Below, piece after piece: positions 1 to 13,768 of a stretch of 64,000 nucleotides of DNA; the stretch's first letter is position 1; every line of letters starts with the position of its first letter. Source of the stretch: Rostratula benghalensis. Its lineage: Eukaryota; Chordata; Aves; Charadriiformes; Rostratulidae. Where the stretch lies: the NCBI GenBank assembly GCA_013399305.1, contig VXAI01000116.1, positions 1,170,131 to 1,234,130 of the forward strand. Direction: 5' to 3'. The notes beneath the pieces are model-generated. The model did not search any database and was not told where the DNA came from. It saw only the letters and a list, made by a program, of their open reading frames with translations. Made by a program: the position numbers and the translations under genes.

Positions 1-3000
1 CAACCTCGATAATTTTCCCATAATATTGTAGCTATCAGCCTACAATCATCACTTGGTGTACTCATGCCCTGCAAAACCTCTATTGTAGGCTTAAGAAATA
101 GATTTAATGGGTCTCAGCTTTTCATAGATTTATGCAGACTGGTATTGATAATTATCTGCCAGCAACACTGTCCATCTGTACAGGTGCTCCTTTAAACAGG
201 TGAAAATGGCACTTTACCCTGAGTCACAAGAGCAAAGAAGAACCTGGCTTTGTATGGTTCCATCATTTTGGCAAACCAGCTTTTGCAAACAAGTTTTTTT
301 GATAGGTAAAATGGATGCTTAACCAAAAGTTCTGAAAGAAGATATGTGCTAATGTCACATGGCAAAACTACCACCAGCTCAGTACTTGGGTATGATCTTC
401 CTTATGCTCTTTATTTAAATTTTTCATACATATATACTTCCTAAAAAAATGGGTTCTTTTCTCAACACCCAAGTGCCACTATCAGATGTACAATGTAGAC
501 TTCTGAAAACTAACTGAAGCCCTAGCCACAGGGTCTGTAACTGCACCTCTTGAGGCAGAAGAAGTGATCATGGCTTGATGTAATCCACTTCTGAAATTCA
601 AGCCAGCTACATGGGTCACCCAGGACAGAGTTTGACTACAAGCTTGCCAGGTGTGAATTTACCTCAGCAATGTTTGTAGCAAACTTGGATTTATTTATAA
701 TTAATGGATAACCTGTCTGAAAAGACAACTTGTGTATGAAAGGCAGCAGTTTCCCTGCATGAATTTAAGCTTACTTCTTTTTTTTTTTTTTTTCCCCCTA
801 AATCAACTGATCAAAACTCACATAGTCATTTTAATCCTCTTATCTATTTCCCTGCCTCTTTCTCCTCCATCATGTGATCCTAGCTTCCTCACAACACCAG
901 GTAGTTTTGTACATTGTCAGCTGCAGAAAACTGCAGGACTCTCTGGAATCTAATGGGCCTCTGACAGAAGGCAGTCCTGAGTGTTATTACACAATCTATG
1001 TCACTGCACGAGCCACCTTCCCCTTTCAAAACCTCCAATGAAAGCTTTTGGAAAACACTCTCTTCCCACAGACTCCTCCTGTGGTGTTCTCTCATTTGGA
1101 GCGCAAATCTTTCCTCTCAACAGATTAGCTTTCTCTCCCCAGCATTTCCTCTTGTTTCCTCTGGAGAGATAAACCACAGACCCTGCAACTGATTTTATTT
1201 TCATTTTCGGGCACTGAACAGAAAGGCATGGGGATATCCTCTTGTCACCAGCAGGAGAAAACACTGACTATCACAACTGAGCAAAAAGAGGGCAGTTCCT
1301 GCAAAGTCTCTGTTCTTAGAAGTGCCCAACAGAGCCTGAAAAACCTCTCTTAGCTGGTTAATAGACATATTCACTACACATGTCTAAAACGTTACATTTT
1401 CCAGCAGATGCTGTGGGAGGTGAATCAAGGTAAAGGAGTGGTATCTATAAGGAAACTAATGATCATCACATTCAATTGCTTCAAAATATTATATAGATGG
1501 ACCTGTACAGACCACACATCAGCTCTTCCTTCTCAGGTCTTGCATCTAGTGAGTGCAAGATTTTTCTTCCCTGTTTGAAGGAAAACCAGAAACCACCCTT
1601 TTAGGAGAAGAGGACTGCCCTGCTTAGCTGTTCTTGTCAAAGCCAAAGAGGTAAGAGCTAATGCTTGCAGAAAAAGTTGCTGCAGTAGTTCCGTTCTCCA
1701 GCATCTTCAAGACATGCCGATCTTTTGACCATCCAAAGCCTCAGATAACACTCATAATGAGGTCTTTGCTCTAGCCTTTTCTATGATTTGTAACACAATA
1801 TTGGATTATTACCAAAATGACTCAATTTCAGTCAGAAATAAAGACTGCAGGAAAAAACATGCTGGACTCCAGCCTCTGTGATGCAGACTCACCAGTTACA
1901 GATGGTAGCTCATTTCCCTCCCTGTGGAATCAAAGCTGTTTCTCAAACAGGTTTGAGGATAATACTCCCATGGAAGTGGTCCTTGGCCCAGATTCTACAG
2001 AACAGCTAGTCCAAAGTGAAAATGAAGTCAATTCAAACAAATATCAGAAGTAAAGCAAACTCAAATTACATTGGCTCACATACATCCTAGTACTCTAAGA
2101 AAGGAATTACATTTCTATGAGAATTTTCCAGTAGTAAAATAGCTTCTAAAATCAGGGTGAGATTACTGTGTCAACAGGACTTGATGGTATAGTTGTACTT
2201 GTTGTAAGGGATTGTATGAAATGACCTACATGTCCTGCTCCATTCCTGTTTCTCTGTCGCACAAAGTGTTCATCGGATTTACCTAAAATTGCAAGGTGAC
2301 TCAGTCTCCCCCTCCAGAAATAACGTTGATATTTTTTGCATGACTGTAACCTCTAGCTTGCACTGTGATGATAAACTCCTTCCTGAGACACCCAAGAAAG
2401 ATCTCTGCCATGTAGGAGTTTCCATCACTGTCCCTGGAGGCTTACTGAGCAATTCACATGCTTCCCACCTACCACATTTTCACCATCTGCAGCTTTCACA
2501 TGGTTTCCAGCTGCTTTATCGCCACTAGCAGCCTCCAGAGCAGGGATTTCTTACCGTTTCCAGGGCAATGCCAACATGGCTGCATTGTGCACCCAGCACA
2601 GCAAAACACCATGTTCAGCCTAGGCAGCATCTCAACACCTCACCAGCAGCAAGAAGGCTAATCTGAGGCCAGGCTCATCTTTAATTTAATTGCACGAAGT
2701 CGGTTGGTTTCTGATTTACAGTCACACCCTGCTTTTCTGCCTTTTGCCAGTCCATTTGGCAAATTCAGCCTTTCCTGGTACCCTACCAGGAGCTTCAGAG
2801 CGGAGTCTGCCCTGCCCCCAGCAGTAGCAGGCAGTCATGGACACCACATCTGGAGAAACTTTCCATAATTGGCTTCCTGCAGGTGCTATAAGGGTGGGAA
2901 TGCCCTGCTGCTGCACATACACTCCAGCTTATGGGTTTTTTTCTGCACAGGAGTGATCAGAGCAAGAGGAATTATGTTGAACAGGCTGGAAAGGGGATCT

Positions 3001-6000
3001 TTTTGGAAGTTGGTTGCAAGGGGAGAGAGATGCTTGAAAGGGCTAGGTGCAGGGAAGGGCACACAACATTTTGGGGAAGGGAATGTTTTATAATTTGAGA
3101 AAAAAAAATTGAGATTGTCTGAAGAGTATCACTTGTGTGCTTGAATAGGTCCAACTAGGCAAGCCAGCTTCAGTCAGAAAGTGCTGTGAGCTCTTGCCCA
3201 GGGCCAGACACAGCACACTGGTGCATGTGAGCAGCACAGATTGGGGCAACACATCTTCACATTGGCCGTTTTGTACAATTGCTTTAATTTTGGGTCATCT
3301 CAATCTATGTAGGAAAACTTTCACCTGATTTTTCCCCTAATCCCTTTCCCAAAATACACAAAATGCACTTCTTTTTTTTTTTGTCTTAATGAGCAGATGA
3401 AAAGCAGAAGTCGCCAACACAGAAAGATGGCCTGCCCCAAACTGTAGGAAAAATTTGCATGCTAATGTGAAAAAGATATGGTATCTGGACAGATTATTTT
3501 CAAGTTGTTGCACCTAGACAAGTCATAAATTAGAAATTAATTGGTGTTTTAAATAGCTAATTCCTGGAAATTGTCATCTTTCCCTCAAGTTTGAATTTTT
3601 GATCTGTGGGTACAGCTAATTTAAGCATTACACTTCAGGTTCTTGACTAGGTAGGTGTTGGATCAGGAGCTTGTGGCTCTGTGGGACTACCAGGTGAGTG
3701 CACTCTGCAAAATAACCCTCTTTGTCATGGGCTGCAGGCTTACCTTCAGGGCAGCTGGAACTTTGTTGTGGCATCTCCAGTAACTAACACCCTAAAAAAA
3801 GATTATTATTTTTTTTTCTCCACAAAGCCTTGCAGAGGAGTTTCTTGGCACAATCTATCTTTCACAACTGACCAGGTGGATCCTGCACCAGGGATTTAGG
3901 ACAGTTTGAGCTGACTGCATATAGGAGGAGAGAACTGGTATCTGCTCCAAAGCTACACGTTGCCAAGTAGCTTCTTCTGGAGGCAGCTACACAACCAAGC
4001 TCCCTCTTCCCCTCCTTTTCTGTACTTGAAAAATCAGGCAGTGCTCAAAAAAATACTAGCCTGGGGGTTGTGGAATGAAGGGCCATACTCTAAAGACATT
4101 GTGGGGGGGTATAGCATCTACTCAGACAAAAGGAGATAGGTTTCATTTGAACTACCAAAATATGTTCTGATTTGTAACTCCCAGGCAAAAGTACTGTTTT
4201 CTAAAATATTGCATTCAGCTCTCAGTCTCTCACTATCCATGTGAATGCACTTCATTTCTAGGTTCTCCTTAGCTCCTCTTTAGGAAGTCTTGCTGTAGGG
4301 ATTTTTTTGCTTTGGCGTTTTGTGTGGGTTTTTTGAAATAAAAATAATTTTTAAAAAGCCCCAACAGACAGCTATCTTTACAACCTATCTGAAAAGGCAT
4401 ACAAGCAGAAAATAAGCCATTTACTAGTTGCTAGATAGAAAATAAAGCTTAATACTGGTAAGGTTGATTTATAATGCATTTTCTCAAAAAAAACCAAAAA
4501 ACCAAAAAACCCTGAAACAAGAATGTGAGAACTAAACATAAGCAATGGAGAAGATGCACTGCATTTATGAAAATAAATTGCGATACTAATCCTCAGTAAA
4601 ACAATAGTTTAGTCATTCTCCACTCTAAAAGTAAGGTATACTAGAACTACAGTCTGAGCAAAAGTGTTAATCCCACTGTATTCCAACTTGGCTCAAGTTT
4701 AATTAAGACTTGGTTTAATTCAAACAGAAGTATCACATCCCTGATAAGTAGCAAGTCAAACCTCTCTTGTATTAAACACCATCATGTTCCCAAGAGTTTC
4801 AGTATTAGCTCAAGTTAATTATGTTCAATGTATTTCCTTTGGTGTACTAGTATAAAGATCATCATTTGACCTCTTAGAACAAGACCAGGGAATTAAAACT
4901 TTCTGCTGCTTACAGTGAAGCCTGCCTTACCATTGCACCCTCACAGTAGAGTTTACCTCTCTTAAATTTCAGCACTGGAGTACATAATTAAAAAAACCAA
5001 GTCATTGCTTAGTTACATTGCTTGGGTTCCTACCTCTTAAAATTTTCCAGGGATGTTTATGAAGTCCTTGTCATCCAAATACCTTCCATTGTCGGGCAAT
5101 GGTATGAAAACATGTCATTACAGCCTTCCTTTATGCTTCTGCTTACAGCTCATCACAGCAGACTTACAAGCCACTGCAAGTCCTCAAGGTTTTAAATCTA
5201 GAGAACACATAAACTATGTTCACCAAGATGCTAGTGATTTGCAACCACTGCTTGCCAGTGTAACAGCCAGCAAGTTTAAAGGCAGTAGCAAAGCGGGTCT
5301 ACTGGTTTCCCTCACTACCTTGGCAGACATAAGTGCAAACTGGGTCTCCAGTGAGCACTCATGCTTGAGCATCACAGCTACAATTGAGCATAAATGCTCA
5401 TCTGTGGAAGGTTTCAATTTTAGGAGTGTGCACACTGGAAGTAATTTTTGGCTACAGCACAGTTAAAGACAGATCACTTCCCAGTGAGGCAATTAAGAAA
5501 AAAACCCCCACATTTCTTGGGCAGCATTCCTTTTTGTTTGTTTGTTTTTAAATGAACCCTTCAAAAAAGAAAGGGAGAAGGAGTGGAAAATACCGGACAA
5601 ATTTGCTCTCAAATCTGTTTTACAGGGAAATTTTCCATGTTTTTAGCCTAGGAGCATTTCAAATTATCAGGCAACTTGGACTTTTCCCACATCCTGGGAG
5701 TATAGAGATGCTTCAGCCACAAAACCAAAGCAAACAACCGTGAAACAGAAGATGCTTCAGCCACAAAACCAAAGCAAACAACCGTGAACCAGAAGAATTT
5801 GTCTGGTTAGTGTTACTGAGCCACTGTGAATAAATCATCTGTGTGTTAAAGACCCTCTGCACAAATTAAAAAGCAATCATGAAGAACACAAAGGGACCTT
5901 GTCACGTCTGACCAATGCTCTCTTCTGAACTTCTGCGGTATGTGAGTTTCTAGACTGTAAAAAAATAAATAAGCATTTAAAGCTTTCTCCCAGAGATTTA

Positions 6001-9000
6001 TAGTTTGTGATCTGGTGGCTACAGATGATGCTACCTGCAGCAGACAGGCCATTTTGTTGCCCTGCTGTATGTAGGAAAAAAAGCTCAGAAGCAGCAGAAG
6101 TCTGCAAACTATTTTTTTTTTTTTTCTGCTTTCAGGCTCTGCTCCAAAGGGGTGGTATTGCATTTGCTGGATACCAGGTGAGATAAACATGATAACTTTG
6201 ATGCTGAAAAATTATTTAGAAGAACATAGAAGACACATACCATTTTGTTTTCTGCCAAAGCTTCAGAGGATGTTGTCCTTGGTTTGAAGTGAGATCAAAT
6301 CCACCAACGACTAAGGAATAGCACTCTTTTTAATGTGAGTTATCTACTCATCTCAAGGTAGATAGGTGATTTATTAGATCAGCAAAGTTCTTTTGGTTTA
6401 AGTGTGAGTTCAGTGAAGGCTTGTGTTATCACTCAGTGACATTCTTGGCCTTAAGACCTGCTATGAATGTCAGTCACTGGGCTTCTTTTATAGCTATGCC
6501 TTCTGTTTCTCTTTGGATAGGAAGTGTTAGTAAACATTACTTGGGTTGTGTAATGACTGTAATTTGTCGGTTACAAGAGAGCAGGCTAAGGTCAAATTTA
6601 CATTCTGCTTTTGAAAGTACATCCGGCATTAGAAGAGGAGAGGATGCTGCAAGCTGAAGGAGAAGAATGAAAAGCTTCACCTCCATTCACTTTGCTGAGT
6701 GGCTTCCCTAGTTTGTTTGAGTCTGAAATTAGCTAGCTTGGGACTAGTCTGGAAATGTGTTGTTGCTGGAGTCAAGAAGGTCAATCAAGCACGGGCAAAA
6801 CTGTTTATTAACAAGGCATCAGATCGCTTTGAATCCAAGTTGAAAACCTACATTTTTCCTTTCTACTTATTAAGGGTACTTAGCCTGGAAGTGCTACTGA
6901 TTGCATGGGGGCAACTCGGTCACTTTGCTCAAATGTCTGGGTATAAAGCCCTTAAGGGAAAATCCATCAAGATAAACCAAAGGCTTACCAAACATGATGT
7001 GGCTTGATTAAGCTTGGTCCAGTTAATGTGAAAGCTAGATTCAGCAGCCTTTGCTGCATGATTTGGAAGCCATATTCTGAAAATACAGTTGAAATTACTT
7101 TTGTTTGAATAAATGCAAAGTTTACGGGGGATTTCAATACCCAAATCTGGATTTATGCTCTGCAGGATTCCTGCTCAGCTGCTAAGTAACCCAGAAGGTT
7201 TCTGAAAATGTAAATGCCTACTCACCTTCAAATTAAAACTCCCCAGGTTCACCAACTTCTGCTTCTGGGACTATTCAAAACAGGGGTCTCCTTCAGCCTG
7301 AGCATCAGCCTGCAGCTCCACACTCATCCTGAATGCACCAAGCCTGCATACACAGCACAGAAATTATGTTGGGACCGATACCTGCAGCTTCACAGGTGAA
7401 TGACCTGCTCTTTAGCATAACTAAACATGCACTCTCCTTCTCAGACAATCTTCCCATCAAAGGTTTCTCCTCTCAACAGCCACTGTGGGAAAGAAGGAGG
7501 GTCTTATTCCTCACATAGCACAGAGGTCCTCTCAAAGACAGCAAGGAGACTGAACCCTCAGCTGAGCAACTACTCTTGCACTGCTGTATGCTGGAGTAAA
7601 CGTGGAGGGGAGATGGCTGTACCTCTGCCCCTCTCCTGGGTGTTGGGGGAGCGATGGTCCTTGCTTGGCTTTCAAGAGAGAAGAATTTGTTCACTCTTTT
7701 CAGCAGCAGGTGCTTCACTGTAAATTGCAGTAGCAAAAGACGCGGTATTCTTACCAGGAATTAAGGGATCTAGGATGTAAAGAAAGCCTTCTGCAGCTGG
7801 CTTTGACACTCCCCCATTCTGAAATACCTAATTCTTACACACACTTCAAAATTTACCTGATGCTAAGATTAACCTGAAGTCCCCAGATACATTTGGGCAT
7901 CCAGCCTTCTAGCTCTGAAAGGGCATACCCCTGATGAACTGGGGGTCTGATAAGACACAGCTTTGCCCAATAGAAGCTGTCCTTTCTGCCTGTGACCTGT
8001 GCTACTGCTGGCTGTCCATTGCTGTGCTGGAGAGCCCACAGAGAGCAATCTTCTGTCCCATGGAATGCCTGTCTCCAAGGGAAGCAAGCACCGGGGAAGC
8101 AACCTGGGTGGAGATGCTCAACTCCTGCAGAGCTCATTTGGGTGTGGACCTTCTAGCCCAGATGGTCTGTATATCTGCTGAAGCCAGCATACTTGGTCAG
8201 CCCTTTTTATCTGCTCTGGTTTCCTCCATGTGATAGCCATTCTTCAGCTTCTAGGTTCTCTTGTTTGTTTTGAGAAAAGCACTCAGGAGAACTGTACAAA
8301 TGATGGCTCAAAGGAGTGGAGATCCCGTGACATAAAGCTTATATCCCTGTCAGGAAATTGAACTAGTTTTTCCCTCTTCTGCTGCTCAAACATCTGGCTT
8401 GAAGACCTCAAGCGTTAACAAAATAATTGATGTGTGGCTCACTTTGTTGGTGTTTGCAGCTGTTCCAGATCAGATCTGGGAATAATAGCATGCAACTGAG
8501 CCATCCACAAGTTTTATAAAGCATTTTTTTTTATGAGAGAGGGTTAAACACACTCTTGGAAGTTCAGTAAAAGACTCTTCTTCAACCTGAGTTCCAGCCA
8601 GCTTCAAATGCTCAATTCTTTGAAAACCTAGAGGTTGGAGTTCCTGAAGCAAGCCCTTCGAATTCCTAAAAGACTGACACATTAGTACCTTCCCTCCTGG
8701 TCAAACACAGGTGATCAGGAAGCTCCTTGTTTAGGCCACAGACCAGGTGCTTTTTGCTGCTCACATCAATGAAGTAAAACCAAATGGTCATTTAACAGGC
8801 AGCAAACAGGCTTCAGGTGGAGACCATCTAATGCCAGGAGTTTTGTCTCCTGTGAAGGAGCTCAGCTTTGAATATTTATTCAATTCATATGCATGTCCTC
8901 TGTCCAGAAAGCAATTTTTCCTCAAATTTGGGTTGTAAAACTGCCTCATGCACACAAAAGAATCATTATCAGCAACTGCTTAGTAAAGCTACTTGCTGCT

Positions 9001-9828
9001 AGAGGCTTTGTGAACAGGTCACCTCATGTACATGGCACCTGTAGCACTCAGAGCAGGTTTGCTGATGAGGAGCAGTGCCTCCCACATTCAACCGAGGCAC
9101 TAACTGAACACTCTGAAGGGCTTAAAACTGTTCAAAACTTTAAGTATTTTCCTTATGGAAAAGCAAACTCAGAGTTGTCTCCCCTGACTAATGCCCCTTT
9201 TCACTTCCCCCCCTGCCATGGCCACACAGTTCTAGTTTGGTCTTCCTGTCCTGTCTTGCAGGTGACCCTACACTCACCACATGTCACACCCAGGCTACGG
9301 TTGTGTGACAACATGGCACGGGAAACGGGGAAAGGATCTCAGACACATCTGAGCACCACAAAAAAGTTCAGTGCCCTGCATGTTCTCCAGGACTTACAGC
9401 AGGATTTGCAACCTCAGGCTTGCCTGTCTGGAGGACAGTGGGCAATTCCTGTTAGCACATTCCTTTCCCCCAATCTTTTTGCAACTCTTAATTTGCTTAA
9501 GCAAGGTAGAAACCTTGTGGGTAGCTACAAAAATATAATGAGGAAAAATATGGGTGAAACCTTGTTCTGTTCAGGTCTCGGGTTCAAAAGGCAGCTCCTC
9601 AAGGAGCAGGCTTTCCAAGATCAACAGACATAGTACTGACAGCCAAAACTGGCTGAGGGTCCTGGAGTTGGCAGTCAGTGGCTGAAGCACATGGTGTGCA
9701 GGAGAAGAGTGTGAGGAAGAGACACTGCAGTAGCGATGGAAATGTTAGTCTAAGTTACTCTAATACCTGCTAATGCACAGATTGTCAGGTTCACTGCTTT
9801 TCAGATCATGGAAATGTTCATGAAGTTC
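1..9828. other. Intergenic stretch without a recognisable gene
   Basis: I see no exon with convincing homology, no CR1 copy and only short open frames, apart from a 246-codon frame at 8893-9633 that I do not recognise. Simple T tracts occur (779-794, 6113-6125). By analogy with mammals this is between the 3' ends of CDS1 and WDFY3, but nothing here identifies WDFY3. Confidence 0.5.
5707..5794 (+). repeat. Tandem duplication, 2 x 44 bp
   Basis: The unit GATGCTTCAGCCACAAAACC followed by AAAGCAAACAACCGTG and a short tail occurs twice in a row with one mismatch (GAAACAG versus GAACCAG). The high identity suggests a recent slippage or duplication. Confidence 0.93.
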
Positions 9829-10311
9829 AGTTCAAGAAGGACAGGGAACTGGCTTGAGAGAGTCCAGCGTAGAGCCACAAAGATGATGAAGGGAGTGGAG
9901 CATCTCCCATACAAGGAAAGGCTGAGGGAGCTGGGTCTCTTTAGCTTGGAGAAGAAGAGACTGAGGGGTGACCTCATTAATGTTTATAAATATGTGAAGG
10001 GTGAGTGTCAGGAGGATGGAGCCAGGCTCTTCTCAGTGACAGGCAATGATAGGACAAGGGGCAATGGGTGCAAGCTGGAACATAAGAGGTTCCACTTAAA
10101 TATAAGAAAGAACTTCTTCATGGTGAGGGTAACAGAACACTGGAATGGGCTGCCCAGAGAGGTTGTGGAGTCTCCTTCTCTGGAGACATTCAAAACCCAC
10201 CTGGACTTGTTCCTGTGTGACCTGATCTAGGTGTTCCTGCTCTGGCAGGGGGATTGGACTGGATGATCTTTCAAGGTCCCTTCCAATCCCTGGTATTCTG
10301 TGATTCTGTGA
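9829..10311 (+). mobile_element. CR1 LINE fragment, 3' end of ORF2 plus 3' terminus
   Basis: An open frame of about 130 codons matches the C-terminal part of the avian CR1 ORF2 protein: [42 protein letters not shown]. It ends at the usual place, followed by the CR1 3' tail (GGATGATCTTTCAAGGTCCC) and two ATTCTGTG-type octamers at 10295-10311. It is severely 5'-truncated, as most CR1 copies are, and no longer able to move. It is relatively well preserved because the frame stays open. Confidence 0.93.
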
Positions 10312-11560
10312 CATGGCTCATAATGCCAGAAACTGCTGACTAGCTTTTAGTTGGTTACTCTGCGCTACTGAATTAGGGGTTTCAGAACACCACCTGTTTT
10401 AACAGCATACCTGGTTGTCTGGATTTTTTCCTGAAAGCCCACACCTGGAAAAAATAAATGGTAGCAGGGCATCCTGTTGCCAACTGGTTCAATCTTAACT
10501 CTTAATTCAAAGTAATAAATCAGTAAGAAAATGTGAAGTAAAAAAAAAAATCACAAGTTACTCAAGGCAAGTTTTGCAATGGGCAGCACCGAGCATCAGC
10601 TGAAGTCCTTGTTCCTGTGCCTTGCAATTCAGCTGCACAGTCAGCTAGCTGACCATGTGGTCCTTGGTCCTGTTGGTATTAATAGGAGACTGGCTGGGAT
10701 GACAGATGCCACAACTCTCTAGACTGTTACAGCTTCTCTATTTTTAAGCTGGTTATATGAGAGTTTTGATTTACTTCCATCAGGGTGATCATAATCTAAG
10801 ATTGCCTCAGCTACCGGGCTGTCATTCTCTTCAGCACTGAGCAGCAAGAGGCTACAACATCTCTCTTAAGGCCAGCCCTGGTCATGCAGTCTCAGCTCTC
10901 AGTGTTTCCACATCCCCTGGCAGGGGACGGTCCAGTGTCTGCCTGTAAGCTGCAGTGCTCTGCACAGCTGGCTCACACCCAGTGTATTTTCCCTGGTGTT
11001 TCCTGATGTTCACCAGCTACTTGCTTTTTGTCTATGGAAACCTCAGGAAGCTGTAGTGCAATAAATCATCTTTGCTGTGACCACTTAATGGACCAAAAAT
11101 ACAAATTTTGACATACCCTGATGAGGATGCTGCTAGCCTTGCTAGTAGTTGCTCTCTGCAATGGGTCAGTTCTCTGCAGCAGGTGTCTCTGGGATTACTG
11201 TGACCCAGGTGCAGGCCACCTCTGTTTTTGCCAGGTGTGTCCATTTGACAAGAGGCTGAAGGGAGGGCTTGGAAGAAGAAGAGGAGGAAATTAAATGTGT
11301 AGTTGGAAGCACAGCAGGGCATAGTATTGCTTTTGTCAGCCATTGCAGAAGTTACCTGCAGAGGTACTAGTTAGTGCCTTGTAAAATCATGGGGGATATT
11401 AATAGAAGGGTTTGATTCCTGATGTTACATTAGCATTTGGGATTACAGACTTCATGAACATCACTGTGTGAACACAAGCAGTCATGTGAGAAGTTGACCA
11501 CTGAAGACCTGGTGCTTCAAAAGGCTCTGGTTTTACTGCACCTGGCAGGGCTCCCCCTCA
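10312..11560. other. Intergenic spacer between CR1 copies
   Basis: No gene, RNA or repeat is recognised. An A-rich run lies near 10541-10550. Short open frames here have no features of known proteins. Confidence 0.5.
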
Positions 11561-12715
11561 CAGAATCACTTAGGTTGAAAAATACATTTAAGATCATCGA
11601 GTCCAACCAGTAATCCAACAGCGCCATAAATCATGTCCCCAAGTGCCACATCTACACGTATTTTAAATATCTCTGGGGATGCTGAGTCAACTACTTGCCT
11701 GGGCAGTGTGTTCTAATGCTTGATGATCCTTTCAGTGAAGAAATTTTTCATAATGTCAATCCAAATGTCCCCTGGTGCAACTTGAGGCCATTTTCTTTCA
11801 TCCTATTGCCTATTACTGGGAAAAGAGACCAACAGCTGCCTTACTACAACTTCCTTTCTGATAGTTGTAGAGAGCTCTTAGGTCTCCCCTGAACCTCCTT
11901 TTCTCTAGGCTAAACAAGCCCAGTTCCCTCAGGTGCTTCTCATGAGACTTGTGCTCTAGAGCCCTCACCAGCTTTGTTGCCCTTTTCTGGACACACTCCA
12001 GCACCTCAACATCTTTCCTGTAGTGAGTGGCTCAAAACTGGACACAGCACTTGAGGTGGGGCCTCACCAGTGCTGAGTACAGGGGAATGATCACTTCCCT
12101 AGTCCTGACAGCTGACACAGGCCAGGATGCTGTTGGCCTCCTTGGCCACTGGGGCACACTGCTGGCTCATATTCAGCCAGCTGTTGATCAACACCCCCAG
12201 GTCCTTTTCTGCCAGGCAGCTTTCTAGATACTCTTCTGCCCAACCTCTAGCACTTCATGGGGTTGCTGTGACCAAAGGCCAGGACTGAGCACTTGGCCTT
12301 GTTGAACCTAATTTCATTGATCCAGGCTGACCAGATCCCTCTGTAGAGCCTTCCTACCCACAAGCAGATCAACAATCCTGCCCCATTTGGTGTTATCTGC
12401 AAAGTTACTTAGGGTGCATTCAATCTCCTCCTCCAGATCATTGACAAAGATATCAAACAGAACTAGCCCCAGTACTGAGCCCTGGGGAACACCACTTGTG
12501 ATGAGCCACCAACTGGATTTCATTCCATTCCTCACAGATCTTTGGGCCAGCCCTCCAGCCGTTTTCACCCAGCAGAGAGTGCATGCATCCAAGCAATGAG
12601 CAACTAGTTTCTCCGGGAGAAAGAGGTGGGAAACTGTGTCAAAGGCTTCACTAAAGTCCAGGTAAACAACATCCACAGCTTTTCCCTCACCCAGTCACAT
12701 CTCTTCTCATCTAGT
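11561..12715 (-). mobile_element. CR1 LINE fragment, reverse-transcriptase to 3' end, minus strand
   Basis: Read on the minus strand, the copy runs from [15 protein letters not shown] and [10 protein letters not shown] (RT motifs) through the C-terminal [16 protein letters not shown] region to a 3' end at about 11561. The RT metal-binding motif reads FADN where an active enzyme has FADD. Frameshifts break the frame near 12.2 kb. It lies head to head with the next copy, 130 bp away. Confidence 0.9.
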
Positions 12716-12847
12716 ACCTTCATCTTTCTAATAGTCTTTCACTAATTTCTTGTGTCCCCCCCCTCAGGTCATCCCTTCCCCAGACTGACTCTACTATGGT
12801 GATCCAGGCATCCCTTCTAGGCTGCATGTCTAAACCTTCCTCTGATT

Positions 12848-13768
12848 ATGACAACTGGTGTTCCTTAGGGGTTGGTACTGGAACCAGTGCTGTTTAACAT
12901 CTTTGTCAGAGACATGGACAGTGGGATTTTGCTTATGACGCTAAGCTGTGTAGCATGGTTGACACACTGGAGGGAAAGAATGCCATCCTGAGGGACCTGA
13001 ACAGGCTTGAGGGGTGGGACCTTGTGGACATCATGAAGTCGAACGTGGCCAAGTGCCAGGTTATGTACCTGGGTCACAGCAATCCCAGGCACAAACACAG
13101 GTTGGGTGGGGAATGGATTGAGGGCAGCCCTAAGTAGAAGGGCTTGGGGGTGCTGGTGGATGAGAAGCTCAACACAAGCTGGCAGCACAGAAAGCCAGTC
13201 ACATCCTGGGCTGCATCAAAAGAAGCATGGCCAGCAGGGTGAGGGAGGTGATTCTGCCTCTCTACTCTGCTCTCTTGAGACCCCACCTCGAGTACTGTCC
13301 CCAGCTCTTAAGCCCCCAGCAGAAGAAGGATGTGAACCTGTTGGAGGGAGTCCAGAGGAGGGCCACAAAGATGATCAGAGGCTGAGAGAGCTGGGGTTGT
13401 TCAGTCTGGAGAAGAGAAGGCTCCAGGGAGACCTTATATCAGCCTTTCAGTACATGAAGGAGGCCTACAGGAGAGATGGGGAGGGACTCTTGATCAGGGA
13501 GTGGAGTGATAGGACAAGGGGCATCAGTTTTAAACAGAAAGAGGGGAGATTTAGATTAGATATAAGGAAGAAATTATTTGCTGTGAGGGAGGTGAGACAC
13601 TGTCACAGGTTCCCCAGGGAATATCCCTTGCTGTGTCCAAGGCCAGGCTGGATGAGGCTTTGAGCAATCTGGTCTAGTGGGAGGTATCCCTGCCTATGGC
13701 AGGGAGGTTGGAACTTGGTGATCTCTAAGGTCCCTTCCAATTCTAACTATCCTATGATTCTATGATTT
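12848..13768 (+). mobile_element. CR1 LINE fragment, RT C-terminal part to 3' end, plus strand
   Basis: The copy begins near the [19 protein letters not shown] RT region (12850). It continues through KCQVMYLGHSNPRHKHRLG, the conserved [18 protein letters not shown] block and a degraded NRFPRE-like end. The 3' terminus finishes in CCTATGATTCTATGATT at about 13751-13767. Internal stops and frameshifts are present, for example after IEGSPK near 13137. It is a dead 5'-truncated insertion in inverted orientation to the preceding copy. Confidence 0.9.

Noticed and set aside
1..9828. WDFY3 3' end expected from mammalian gene order
   Set aside because: I could not find any exon or protein motif of WDFY3. 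Synteny alone is not evidence in this sequence.
12756..12763. Natural C8 run as an early sign of the lattice
   Set aside because: It is a single run, it is off phase (19 mod 47 against 26), and it has no neighbours at 47-bp spacing.
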